Under the pieces are notes generated by a model. It ran no database searches, was not told the origin of the DNA, and worked only from the letters and a program-made list of their open reading frames with translations. A stretch of 64,000 nt of DNA from Oasisia sp. SBJ-2009 (Eukaryota; Annelida; Polychaeta; Sabellida; Siboglinidae). Positions 1 to 10,447 of this stretch are shown one piece after another (the stretch's first letter is position 1; each line of letters begins with the position of its first letter). Location: the NCBI GenBank assembly GCA_964017155.1, contig OZ024864.1, positions 33,560,029 to 33,624,028 of the forward strand, given 5' to 3'. Both the position numbers and the translations under genes were made by a program.

Positions 1-307
1 AAGCAGACGTAAAACTGAGATTAGCCACACAAAGGTGGGTGGATTAGACTAAGACTGATGTCATTGTAAGCTTAGACGATTGTCACCAAGTCATACAGGT
101 GACAGGTATGTCAACAAAGCTGACATCAATCCTGTATTCTGGCCATCTGATATTGGACACAGGGTCATTTAGAGAAAGAAATCTCACACAATTCAAATGA
201 GACGCTTAGTCTTAATAAAGAGGTTAACATCTATTTAATTAACAATCTAATCAGACCAGTAAATGTCATATAAACATTTACCTTTAATATCAATATGTAG
301 ATGTTTG

Positions 308-640
308 TTGCTTATAGCAAGGGTACCAGCGCCCAGGTTTTATGTTTGTCATTTAGTATTACATTCTTATGACTACGACATGCATGTTGAAGATTTACTG
401 CCTACTAGTTCATGATTGGTTGCTTTATTAAGCTGGAACAATGCTCGCAATTCGAAAGATTCCACCTGCATCATGTTCAAATGTTAAACAAAACCTCAAG
501 TTTCAAAACAAATTGCCAATATTGCTGAGGTGAACAGACTTAGCCGCAATAGCCTTTGATGTTTAACTTTCCCACGTTCTAGACAGTAGACTTCCCGTTA
601 AAAATTACTGTTTGGCCAATTCTGGGCAGAGGACCCTTTA
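308..640 (-). mobile_element. MITE-like family B, copy 1 (reversed)
   Basis: On the minus strand this matches 36110-36437 from end to end: the TAAAGGGT...CAGAATTGGCC end, the AAGTTAAACATCAAAGG block, and the GTAGTCATAAGAATGTAATA block with a TACCCTTGCTATA end. No coding sequence is seen. Positions 1-307 hold nothing recognised. Confidence 0.7.
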
Positions 641-677
641 GCCAAGCCCAGTGGGAAACTAGCTGATCTTGTTGCAG

Positions 678-804
678 ATTGTCGGATATGGAAGCGTCAA
701 TTTCCCGAGCAGAGAATGAGCGCAGAGAGAAACTATCTCTAGCACAGGAGAGTGACGACATCTTGTCAACGAAATGACTTGAGCTGACCTTATTAACTCA
801 GCAG
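678..804 (+). CDS. Doubtful upstream exon of the coiled-coil gene, with in-frame TGA
   Basis: A TTGTTGCAG acceptor ends at 677 and a CAG|GTAGGA donor starts at 805. One frame reads as coiled coil (SDMEASISRAENERREKLSL) and ends in phase 0, as required by the next exon at 1291. That frame is broken by TGA at 775-777. The exon may be real with an earlier donor, the base may be wrong, or it may be a decayed exon. It lies just downstream of a MITE-like repeat (308-640). Confidence 0.35.
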
Positions 805-1290
805 GTAGGAGTACTTGTGTCACATGACATACCAAATAAGATCAAATGTGACCATGGATAATACTGTGGTCAATTAGGTTGGCCTCAAGTTGGATTCATT
901 GATATGTTAATAATTTCAGCATGTCCGGTTTAAAAAAATCATCTTTATAACAATTGTTAAAAGAATCATTAGATGATAGGTTATCCTGTCATATTAGGGC
1001 ACATGGGGGCTAGAATATCAGATAATCATTCTACTGCTCTTGTACAATTTTGTGTAATCCACATTGCCTGAATTCACTTAGTTGTATGAAAGAATACCTG
1101 TCTATAGACATTGGCAATTGTGAATGGTCAATCTTTTTGCACTAATTTTAGCATGGCTGAATACTTAGGAAGACCAAGACTGTGCAGATGAATGTTCTGT
1201 CAGGAAAGCACAGAGCAGTATTACAAACTGGTTACCACACTATATAAGAACCTACCTTTGTTTTTCACCTGCGCAATAACTAAAAGTCAG

Positions 1291-1440
1291 GAGGAACTGG
1301 AGCAACTCCACAGAGAGCTGCAGCGGAGCAAGTTGGAGCTCCAGTTGCTCCAGGAATCAACGGAGAAATGGCGGCGACAACTCGACTCTCCTGACACGCA
1401 GCTTGAGCAGGAAATAGCAAGTCGCAGGCTCGAAATTAAG
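1291..1440 (+). CDS. Coiled-coil gene exon 1 of the firm chain
   Basis: The 150-bp exon lies between AAAAGTCAG and GTATGA and gives 50 codons in phase 0/0. The peptide (EELEQLHRELQRSKLELQLL and onward) has Leu in heptad positions and many Glu, Gln and Arg, which is typical coiled coil. The other two frames are not coiled-coil-like. Confidence 0.85.
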
Positions 1441-1519
1441 GTATGACATCTTCTTAGAGGTATTTCATAATTTTATCTCAAATTTTAATATTAGTACATA
1501 ATAAAAAGTGTAGACATCT

Positions 1520-1850
1520 TATATTCTTCTTCTTCTTCTTCTTCCATTAATGGCCACCGGTCAACTTGCTGACCATTATTGGCATTGGTTTTTTTGAGTT
1601 GTCCTTCTCTAGAATTAGTGAATCCACTACAGGTTACACATTTATTTACCCCCTGTGTGGGATCTTTTACTTCCCCTGGCATAGACACCAGTTAGAAGGG
1701 ACCACCGACTTTTAGTGTCTCTTCCGAAAGACACAGGCAAATGTGGGGTGAACAAAATTGCCTAAGTTTTTAAACGGCGGTAGGTGGGATTGAACCACCG
1801 TCCCCTCGATTGACAGTCCGGCGCTCTACCACTGTTGTGTTGATATCTCC
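1520..1850 (-). mobile_element. tRNA-derived SINE
   Basis: On the minus strand, starting near 1845, the sequence has a Pol III A-box-like GTGGTAGAGCG and a B-box GGTTCAATCCC at tRNA-like spacing. An unrelated body of about 230 bp follows, ending in a (GAA)n tail at 1524-1544. This head-body-simple-tail layout is that of a tRNA-derived SINE. It lies in the intron 1441-1865, antisense to the host gene. The head does not fold as a convincing tRNA, so it is not an active tRNA gene. Confidence 0.75.
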
Positions 1851-1865
1851 TTCTGTGTTCTTCAG

Positions 1866-1931
1866 GTGGTCGAAGACAAACTGACCGATTTGAAGACAAA
1901 AAGGAAACTGAAAGAGCAGGATCTTAGCTGG
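1866..1931 (+). CDS. Coiled-coil gene exon 2
   Basis: This 66-bp exon runs from a TTCTTCAG acceptor to a GTGAGT donor and gives 22 codons in phase 0/0 (VVEDKLTDLKTKRKLKEQ then DLSW). The charged, Leu-spaced sequence continues the coiled coil of the previous exon. Confidence 0.85.
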
Positions 1932-2517
1932 GTGAGTGGTCATCTATATATCACTGACCAGTCATTTATGCTAAGTTTGATGCATTTTATATCAATGTTT
2001 GGTTGAAAGCATTAATAGAAAGTAACATTGAAGTGAACATGCTTATCAAGCATGGTACTGATGTCTAGAACAATCCCATGGTGCAGTGCAAGAAGACGTA
2101 TTTGCACTTTTTATGGTAACCTCTAATGTTTGAATTGGTTTTTACCATGACTAATGTTAGTGTTAGAAGTAATGTCAAAATGTTGTTAATAAATGTACGT
2201 AAAGTTTGTGAGTTGGTACTGCATTGTTTAATTTGTTTTTTTTACATTAAAATAGTCTACAAAATTATGTTATACATGTGTAGGTAGTCCTGTGTGCATG
2301 GCTCTGCATGCATACATGCGTTTATTCTGCAATAAACCATGTTTAAAATTTGGTTTACAGCGTGAACTTTGTATGGTCGGAATATTAAAACTGAGAATGC
2401 TTTCTCAGGTTAACTAAATATATTTCTGCAGGCTATGTATTATAAAAATGTTTATTCTTATATTAAAAATATTTAACGAGTAGACGAGAAATAGAGAGAT
2501 TCATTTTAAAATATTGC

Positions 2518-2878
2518 TCTTGTGGAGGAGTAAGTGGAGCAGTAACTGGAGAAATAAGTGGAGCAGTAAGTGGAGCAGTAATTGGAGCAGTAACTGGAGA
2601 AGTAAGTGGAGCAGTAACTGGAGCAGTAAGTGGAGCAGTAATTGGATCAGTAAGTGGAGCAGTAAGTGGAGCAGTAAGTGGAACAGTAAGTGGAGCAGTA
2701 AGTGAAGCAGTAAGTGGAGCAGTAAGTGAAGCAGTAAGTGGAGCAGTAAGTGGAGCAGTAAGGGAAGCAGTAAGTGGAGCAGTAAGTGGAGCAGTAAGTG
2801 GAGCAGTAATTGGAGCAGTAAGTGGAGCAGTAAGTGGAGCAGTAAGTGGAACAGTAATTGGAGCAGTAATTGGAGCAT
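2518..2878 (+). repeat. 12-bp intronic minisatellite
   Basis: About 30 tandem copies of GAGCAGTAAGTG and variants fill the last third of the intron before the exon at 2943. Because 12 is a multiple of 3, several frames stay open on both strands; these are not genes. Each unit contains CAGTAAGT, which is close to a 5' splice site. Confidence 0.95.
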
Positions 2879-2942
2879 TTCACTGAGAACACACGAGGAA
2901 AACAATCACATACAGACCAAACGTTGTTGTGTTTCACGACAG

Positions 2943-3148
2943 GATGACAGCGAGCTGCAGGGTGACACGAGCGACGTCCAGCGACTGAAGCATCTGAAGC
3001 GACAAGTGGAGCAGGCTAGAGCCAAGTTGGTGGAGCTTGAAGCCGAGAGGACGACAGCTGAGACGGCTGTTGCGAAACTGAAGCGAGAGAAGGTTCAGCT
3101 GGATGAGACCCACCGAGGTCTGCACAGTCAGGTCCACCAACTGAAAAG
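2943..3148 (+). CDS. Coiled-coil gene exon 3
   Basis: The 206-bp exon follows CACGACAG and precedes GTGATG. It gives 68 codons plus two bases (DDSELQGDTSDVQRLKHLKR, then a run rich in E, K, L and A). A phase-2 exit matches the single base that starts the next exon and rebuilds an Arg codon. Confidence 0.9.
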
Positions 3149-3411
3149 GTGATGTCTTGTGACTTCAGCAGGGCCCGTACGGGGCCTTGAAAGTCTTGAA
3201 AAGGCTTGAATTTGATTGGACCAAATTCAAGGCCTTGAAATCGTTGAATTTTATAAAGTAGTCTTGAAAAGTCTTGAATTTAATTGTGGTCAATAAATAA
3301 TTTGTTTGACTCAATTGTCATGACAAACTAACAAATGTAGGTCAGTGGCAGTCGGGCGGAAGGGAAAGCCAACGCACAAAAATAACTCGCTGTTCTTAGT
3401 CGAGTAAGGTG

Positions 3412-3757
3412 AGGCGAGGGTGATCTCCCCGGCATGCGAGGGTGATCTCCCCAATATGCGAGGGTGATCTCCCCGCCATACGAGGGTGATCTCCCTGGCA
3501 TGCGAAGGTGATCTCCCTGGTCTGCGAGGGTGATCTCCCCATCATGCGAGGGTGATCTCCTCGGCATGAGAGGCTGATCTCCCTGGCATGCAAGGCTGAT
3601 ATCCCCGGGATGCGAAGCTGATCTCCCTGGCATGCGAGGGTGATCTCCCCGGCATGCGAGGCTGATCTCCCCGGCATGTGAGGCTGATCTCCCCGGCATG
3701 CGAGGGTGATCTCCCCGGCATGCGAGGGTGATCTCCCCGGCATGCGAGGGTGATCTC
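3412..3757 (+). repeat. 22-bp intronic minisatellite
   Basis: About 15 tandem units of GATCTCCCCGGCATGCGAGG-type sequence lie in the intron 3149-3866, about 110 bp before the next exon. Three overlapping minus-strand open frames here are products of the repeat. Confidence 0.95.
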
Positions 3758-3866
3758 AGTCATATTAACACTTACTGTGAAACTTCAAATTGAGATGATT
3801 CAGTCAACTTGAACATACTGATCAATGTTAACCACATCTCTTAACCCTTGTCTTCTGTGGTTGCAG

Positions 3867-4024
3867 AACGGAGCAGCAGATTGAGGAGAGAGTGAAGAGC
3901 AGAAGGTTAAAGCTGGAGCGTCTGGACGGAGAGCTGCGGCAGATTGAGGCTGCCCTGGATGAGGGGAGGGACAGGAAGGGGGCTGTGGATAGGGACCTGA
4001 CCACACTCAGGGCCAGTGTACACG
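3867..4024 (+). CDS. Coiled-coil gene exon 4
   Basis: The exon follows TGGTTGCAG and precedes GTGAGA. It has one base, 52 codons and one base (TEQQIEERVKSRRLKLERLD and onward), strongly coiled-coil. The intron sequence just after its donor is the source of the array at 4531-4890. Confidence 0.9.
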
Positions 4025-4089
4025 GTGAGACACCTTCACTGATATTGTAACACTAAATGTATGTGCATTGCTTAAGAATTTATTTTTAA

Positions 4090-4128
4090 TGTCATACACG
4101 TTTTAATCAGTGTTTATGTTTTAGATTA

Positions 4129-4180
<52 letters not shown>

Positions 4181-4530
4181 CTCTATATATATATATCTAA
4201 ACCTATATATCTAAATCTATATATATATATAAATCTATATATATAAATTTACATACAGAGTTTTAGTAAAGGTTTTAATTTCAGATTAATTTATATAATT
4301 TACATACCAAGTTTTAGTACTATACATCTTAAAAACAGTGTATAATTTATTTTTAATTTATTTATATAATTTACATACAAAGGTTTACTAGTGCATCTTA
4401 AAACCAAAAAGTAATATGATTTATATTAATTTATATAATTTATATTACTATTTATTAATATACATTTAGTATATCTCGCATCGATCCGCCTTGCGGGAAT
4501 TAGCGCTATATAAAAAACTATAATTATTTT
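4090..4530 (+). mobile_element. LINE 3' tail, 5'-truncated copy 1
   Basis: The AT-rich sequence matches, in order, the stretch that follows the CR1/L2-like RT at 48640-48992. It ends with the shared terminus (GCGGGAATTAGCGCTATAT then A-rich/ATT). An internal (AT)n run spans about 4131-4180. The copy lies between the exon-4 donor and the array derived from that donor, so it appears to have inserted into the intron. Confidence 0.75.
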
Positions 4531-4890
4531 GTGAGATACCTTCACTGATATTGTAATATATATATATGTGATATATATTCTCCGATATCGTAAAACTAAA
4601 TGTAGTGAGATATCTTCACTGATATTGTAAAACTAAATGTATGTGAGATACCTTCACTGATATTGTATAATTAAATGTATGTGAGATACCTTCACTGATA
4701 TTGTAAAACTAAATGTATGTGAGATATCTTCACTGATATCGTGAAACACTTGGAGATGAGATATCTTCACTGATATTGTAAAACAAATTGGAGGTGAGAT
4801 ATCTTCACTGATAGTGTAAAACAAAGTGCATGTGAGATATTGTCACTAAAACTAAGTGTAGGTGACATATATTGTCACTGATATTGTAAA
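4531..4890 (+). repeat. About 38-bp minisatellite derived from the exon-4 donor region
   Basis: Eight to nine degenerate units contain GTGAGATACCTTCACTGATA followed by TTGTAAAACTAAATGTAT. The first 40 intron bases after exon 4 (from 4025) have nearly the same sequence, so each unit carries a copy of the authentic splice donor. Confidence 0.85.
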
Positions 4891-5120
4891 AATAATTAAG
4901 TGAGATCCATCATTATTATTGAATATTAGTAGCTATGCACTGTATTATTTTTATATTGTAATCTGCAAATTGGTGCATAATATACATACAGTGTATTATT
5001 TTTTATATTTTGCTACAGATGTGATTGTTATTATAGACATGTCACTTTGACAGTTTGTAACATATTTCAGCCCGAATATTTCCAAACAGACTCGTGAGTT
5101 TTTGTGGCGAAACATTTCAG

Positions 5121-5194
5121 AGCACACTGGTGAGCTGGAGGAGCTCCACTCTAGTATACAGGCAGCTGAGAGCCAAGTGGAGCTACTGGAGCAG
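5121..5194 (+). CDS. Coiled-coil gene exon 5
   Basis: The exon lies between ACATTTCAG and GTAAGT. Two bases complete a Glu codon with the base from exon 4, and 24 codons follow (HTGELEELHSSIQAAESQVE, then LLEQ). It exits in phase 0. Confidence 0.9.
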
Positions 5195-6003
5195 GTAAGT
5201 CAACTCCAGCAATGAGATGCTCTTGACACATCATAAGATATTGACAGCAACTAATTCGTCTTTGCACCAATTCAGCTGTGTTCGTCTCAAGTCTAACAAT
5301 GTTACTAAATCTATCTTAGCAATGTCTCGTCAGTTCATCTTCATTAGCTTAATTAATTGTTCTACCAGAAAATAATTTAATTGACTGTCAAAAGTGGATT
5401 TTTTGCATTAAAACAATACAATTATGCATACGTTTCTGTGCTGGTGTTGATGACTATTAAAAAAAATGCGTTGAAGGCGAAATGTTGGCAAACTATTGGC
5501 CTTTAGCTACTTACCAGATGTAAGGAGGAAAAGAAGTTGTCTGACCATACAAAAAACAAACCTGCACGTTTTTATCAATTTGTTTCATCACTAATATTTG
5601 TTACTAATAACAATTATTATGTCTAATCACTAATATATGTTTAGCTACTAATGCATACTATACATTTAGTACTAATGTCACTCATAACTAATACAAACTT
5701 TTTTCTGGGAATACTTCATTTCTGATTCCTAACATTAACTTTTTGTTACAACATTTATTTTGTGTCATTACAAAAAAATGTAGTCTTGCATGATAAACAT
5801 TTGAAACTATCGTACAGATATTTCTGTAAAATATACGTTTTTATAATGCCAAAATTGTTGGCAAAATATACAGCAGAATGTCTCATAGCTGCACGTTTCT
5901 GGTGCCCTTTTTTCATGGATCTGGTTGCTAGGTCATGTGGTTGGTTTAGATAATGATGTTGATTCAGTCATTAATTTTTGTGACGCGAACCAACTTCTTT
6001 CAG
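5195..6003 (+). other. Intron without recognised element
   Basis: AT-rich intron sequence. A 63-codon open frame near 5762-5953 has no recognisable similarity and no splice context; I see no gene, tandem array or transposon here. Confidence 0.6.
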
Positions 6004-6105
6004 ATGTTAACGACAGTTAACTCCAGCTTTTGTCAAGTATCCAGAGAACTTGCTGCGAAAGAGTGTGAATTGCGTTATGCTACTGACAATGTTGAACGTG
6101 CGAAG
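6004..6105 (+). CDS. Coiled-coil gene exon 6
   Basis: The 102-bp exon lies between TTCTTTCAG and GTAGCT and gives 34 codons in phase 0/0 (MLTTVNSSFCQVSRELAAKE and onward). Two Cys residues and fewer heptad leucines make it less regular than its neighbours. Confidence 0.85.
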
Positions 6106-7099
6106 GTAGCTTGTCCGTACTAATCCTGTGCATGCCTGCCGTGTCATTTACCACAATCTTTGGCACCCCCTAGTGGCGATAGTAATTCACATTGTCTCCA
6201 ATCATTAATCATTTTCAAAGCAGATATTTGTGTTGGTTTTCATCGAGTGCAACAAGGAAGCACATAAGAGCATGGATACATGCCATAATTAAAGATCCCT
6301 CTTAAATTTCATCTTTAAACCTATTGCATTTCAGATTAATGGTGAGCTGGGTAATTTGATCAACTAAGTCATTTGACTTTGGTGAAACAATTGGACAAAC
6401 ACCTATTTTTAACTGGGTACAGTCATGTATTGGCAAACAATGGTAAAAGTGGAGTGGCTCTATATATATAACAGCATAAAAATATCAACACGCAAGCTAT
6501 TTGGCCTAACAACAAAGTTTGTTCACTTTGTTCAATGATTTTAGCACTGCTTTGAAACTGGTCTTGTGATTCCGTTGTCAACAAACATAGAATTTATGTT
6601 TTGAAAATGATCTGTGGCGATGATCCCTCCTGCCTTGAATGCCGTCTTTCACAACCTGTTTCTGTCTTCACAAGCTGCAGCATACTTCAGTACGTCTTAG
6701 TTGACACATTTAGATGTACACTTTCTTTATAACACATCAACATTGTTTACCAAATTATTATATTTAAATACACATTGAATTAACTTCATGTGTACTTGTT
6801 TCTGTTCAGCTTATATGTTGTTAATCGCTTTATTCATCCACATTCGTTGGATTTTAATACACACGTATTCCTTGTGCTACCAACACGCTGATATCATAGC
6901 TTTATGCACAGACCCGTTCACCCGTCATTTGGATGGGTAAAACCTGTTGTGGACGGGTAGAAATATGGGTGGACTGATGGTCGACGGGTAAAAGAATGAA
7001 GTAAAGAGCAAAAAAGGTGTCAGTCGTGGCTTGAAAATAATTTTTATTTATTAAGAAAACTACATTTGCTAACACAGAATTTACCATGGGTTAAGAAAC
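6106..7099 (+). other. Intron without recognised element
   Basis: AT-rich unique-looking sequence. No exon, RNA gene or clear repeat was recognised before the 33-bp array. Confidence 0.5.
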
Positions 7100-7355
7100 A
7101 CTGTGCGTGATGCCATGATACTCATGATGTTGGTGTCACATAATGCCATGATACTCATGGTGTCAGTGTCACATGACACCATGATATTCATGACATTAGT
7201 GTTACCTGACGCCATGATACTCATGGCGTCAGTGTCACATGATGCCATGATACTCATGTCATCAGTGTCACATGGTACCATGATACTCATGTAATCAGTG
7301 TCACATGACGCATTGATACTCATGGCATCATGACGTCATGATACTCATGGTGTCG
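7100..7355 (+). repeat. 33-bp intronic minisatellite
   Basis: About eight units built around CCATGATACTCATG and GTGTCACATGA lie just upstream of the exon at 7420. The unit is partly palindromic (CATGATACTCATG), so open frames occur on both strands. Confidence 0.95.
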
Positions 7356-7419
7356 GTGTCACACTGGTCCTGCCAGTCTGCCCCTGCTGTCTGTGTAACA
7401 CGTAATGTTGTGTGTCCAG

Positions 7420-7503
7420 GAGTCGTCTGACAGGGCTCTGAGGATACAGCAACTGGAGGATGAAGTGACAAGTCTCAGACACAACCTGGAGGACAGAGAC
7501 CAG
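7420..7503 (+). CDS. Coiled-coil gene exon 7
   Basis: The 84-bp exon lies between TGTGTCCAG and GTGAGA and gives 28 codons in phase 0/0 (ESSDRALRIQQLEDEVTSLR, then HNLEDRDQ). Its last bases and its donor are the seed of the array that follows. Confidence 0.9.
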
Positions 7504-8425
7504 GTGAGACTGACACTGAGACAGAGCCATGTCTTCTAAACACGTTTGTAGATAGTGTAGTATAGAGACCAGGTGAGACTGAGACATGTCTTCTAAACAC
7601 ATTTGTAGATAGTGTAGTATAGAGACCAGGTGCGACTGAGACTGAGACATGTCTTCTAAACACGTTTGTAGATAGTGTAGTATAGAGACCAGGTGCGACT
7701 GAGACTGAGACTGAGACATGTCTTCTAAACACGTTTGTAGATAGTGTAGTATAGAGACCAGGTGAGACTGAGACATGTCTTCTGAACACGTTTGTAGATA
7801 GTGTAGTATAGAGACCAGGTGAGACTGACACTGAGACATGTCTTCTAAAGACGTTTGTAGATAGTGTAGTATAGAGACCAGGTGAGACTGACACTGAGAC
7901 ATGTCTTCTAAACACGTTTGTAGATAGTGTAGTATAGAGACCAGGTGAGACTGAGACATGTCTTCTAAACACGTTTGTAGATAGTGTAGTATAGAGACCA
8001 GGTGAGACTGAGACATGTCTTCTAAACACGTTTGTAGATAGTGTAGTATAGAGACCAGGTGAAACTGAGACATGTCTTCTAAATATGTTTGTAGATAGTG
8101 TAGTATACAGACCAGGTGAGACTGACACTGAGTCATGTCTTCTAAACACGTTTGTAGATAGTGTAGTATAGAGACCAGGTGAGACTGACACTGAGACATG
8201 TCTTCTAAACATGTTTGTAGATAGTGTAGTATAGAGACCAGGTGAGACTGACACTGAGACATGTCTTCTAAACACGTTTGTAGATAGTGTAGTATAGAGA
8301 CCAGGTGAGACTGAGACATGTCTTCTAAACACGTTTGTAGATAGTGTAGTATAGAGACCAGGTGAGACTGACACTGAGACATGTCTTCTAAACACGTTTG
8401 TAGATAGTGTAGTATAGAGACAAGT
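7504..8425 (+). repeat. 57-69-bp minisatellite repeating the exon-7 splice donor
   Basis: About fourteen tandem units follow exon 7. Each contains GAGACCAGGTGAGACTGA, which matches the exon-7 end and donor, then ATGTCTTCTAAACACG and TTTGTAGATAGTGTAGTATA. Unit length varies through one to four copies of the hexamer GACTGA or its variants. Two long minus-strand open frames of about 300 codons are repeat products. Confidence 0.95.
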
Positions 8426-8791
8426 TTGTACCCAGCTTTTTCATATAATAAATGATTATTAGAAGCTGTCTGAATTTGTCGTGTAGCTGGTCAACTGTAG
8501 AAAACTAATGAGCAACTTACAAAATGATATCTGAGACGGCTCACACAAATTCTCCTTTAGTATTTAAATATAAACAAACGCGCAAGATTTACAGGTGAGA
8601 ATATACAATGTTTTAAGTTATGTTTCTTTTGATAAAGAATGGAATGAAAAATAATTCCTTTTACAGTGCTGCCTCGTAACACCGTGAACCAATTTAACTG
8701 CGGGTCTTTTACGCGCTAGGCAATTATTAGATTACTTTATAATAATCACTGCTGAATGGTCCACCTTTGTAAGTCATTGTTTACTCACCAG
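8426..8791 (+). other. Intron remainder
   Basis: AT-rich intron sequence with no recognised element between the donor-bearing array and exon 8. Confidence 0.6.
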
Positions 8792-8932
8792 GAGGTTCGT
8801 CAGATTAGAGAGAAGTCGGCTGCTGAGATTGCAGACCTTGAAGGCATCGCCCAGGCGCACTACAGCAGAGCCAATCGGCTCGGAGACGAACTCAACTATC
8901 TGAGGGCAGAACACTTGGAAATAGTGCGGCGG
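8792..8932 (+). CDS. Coiled-coil gene exon 8
   Basis: The 141-bp exon lies between TTTACTCACCAG and GTATGT and gives 47 codons in phase 0/0 (EVRQIREKSAAEIADLEGIA and onward, to EIVRR). It is strongly coiled-coil. Confidence 0.9.
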
Positions 8933-8959
8933 GTATGTTACGTCTTATTCCTACACCAA

Positions 8960-10063
8960 GCCAGCGGGTAGAGCGGTGCCGGTGGGTAGAGTGGTGCCGG
9001 TGGGTAGAGCGGTGCCGGTGGGTAGTGCGGTGACAGTGGGTAGTGCGGTGCCAGTGGGTAGTGCGATGCCAGTGGGTAGTGCGGTGCCGGTGGGCAGTGC
9101 AGTGCCGGTGGGCAGAGCGGTGCCAGTGGGTAGTACGGTGCCGGTGGGTAGAGCGGTGCCAGTGGGCAGAGCGGTGCCAGTGGGAAGAGCGGTGCCAGTG
9201 GGTAGAGCGGTGCCAGTGGGTAGAGCGGTGCCAGTGGGTAGAACGGTGCCAGTGGGTAGTGCGGTGCCAGTGGGTAGAGCGGTGCCGGTGGGTAGAGCGG
9301 TGCTGGTGGATAGAGCGGTGCCAGTGGGCAGAGCGGTGCCAGTGGGTAGAGCGGTGCCAGTGGGTAGAACGGTGCCGGTGGGTAGAGCGATGCAGGTGGG
9401 TAGAGCGGTGCCGGTAGGTAGAGCGGTGCCCGTGGGTAGAGTTGTGCCGGTGGGTAGAGCGTTGCCACTGGGTGGAGCGGTGCCGGTGGGTAGAGTGGTG
9501 CCGGTGGGTAGAGTGGTGCCGGTGGGTAGTGCGGTGCCAGTGGGTAGTGCGGTGCCAGTGGGTAGTGCGGTGCCGGTGGGCAGTGCAGTGCCGGTGGGCA
9601 GAGCGGTGCCAGCGGGTAGTACGGTGCCGGTGGGTAGAGCGGTGCCAGTGGGCAGAGCGGTGCCAGTGGGAAGAGTGGTGCCAGTGGGTAGAGCGGCGCC
9701 AGTGGGTAGAGCGGTGCCAGTGGGTAGAGCGGTGCCAGTGGGTAGTGCGGTGCCAGTGGGTAGAGCGGTGCCGGTGGGTAGAGCGGTGCCGGTGGGTAGA
9801 GCGGTGCTGGTGGATAGAGCGGTGCCAGTGGGCAGAGCGGTGCCAGTGGGTAGAGCGGTGCCAGTGGGTAGAGCGGTGCCAGTGGGTAGAACGGTGCCGG
9901 TGGGTAGAGCGATGCAGGTGGGTAGAGCGGTGCCGGTGGGTAGAGCGGTGCCCGTGGGTAGAGTTGTGCCGGTGGGTAGAGCGTTGCCACTGGGTGGAGC
10001 AGTGCCGGTGGGTAGAGTGGTGCCGGTGGGTAGAGTGGTGCCGGTGGGTAGAGCGGTGCCACG
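8960..10063 (+). repeat. 18-bp minisatellite with a long-period duplication
   Basis: About 60 units of GGTGGGTAGAGCGGTGCC and variants. Rare variants recur in the same order about 505-525 bp apart (GTGCTGGTGGATAG at about 9300 and 9806; CCACTGGGTGGAGC at about 9465 and 9987), so the array has a two-fold higher-order duplication. Eighteen is a multiple of 3, which explains the long open frames on both strands. The exon-8 end (GTGCGGCGGGTA) resembles the unit. Confidence 0.95.
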
Positions 10064-10121
10064 CACTCCACACACACACACGCACGCACGCACACACACA
10101 CCACACACACCACACACACCA

Positions 10122-10170
<49 letters not shown>
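10064..10170 (+). repeat. (CA)n microsatellite
   Basis: A CA-rich run interrupted by CACGCACGCA and ACACCACACA follows directly on the 18-bp array, inside the intron before exon 9. Confidence 0.95.
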
Positions 10171-10172
<2 letters not shown>

Positions 10173-10314
10173 AATGTACAAAACACATTTATGTACTTTT
10201 GACAACACTCCTGTCCCTGTCTGCTCCTGGCCCAGCTGGTTGTGGCCCACCAAATGACCCGATATACCTGTCTGTCCCTGTTGTCCCCTGATCCCATCCG
10301 TCTCTTCCCTCCAG

Positions 10315-10395
10315 CTGCAATCCCAGGAGGAACTGTCCAGCCGGGAACATGAACTGGAGGACACACTGCGAGAACTCAAGGACGATATCAAAACA
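10315..10395 (+). CDS. Coiled-coil gene exon 9
   Basis: The 81-bp exon lies between TTCCCTCCAG and GTGAGT and gives 27 codons in phase 0/0 (LQSQEELSSREHELEDTLRE, then LKDDIKT). Typical coiled coil. Confidence 0.9.
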
Positions 10396-10447
10396 GTGAG
10401 TGACACTCTTGATCTGCTTGGTCCGCGGCTCACACTTCTCATTCTGT

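Noticed and set aside
775..777. TGA as a selenocysteine codon
   Set aside because: Coiled-coil context gives no reason for selenocysteine and no SECIS-like structure was looked for or seen; exon status is itself doubtful.
1770..1840. tRNA gene on the minus strand
   Set aside because: A- and B-box-like sequences are present but the anticodon arm does not pair well and a SINE body with (GAA)n tail follows.
7345..8395. Minus-strand proteins of 306 and 345 codons
   Set aside because: They come from the donor-bearing array; repeat peptides on the antisense strand of an intron.
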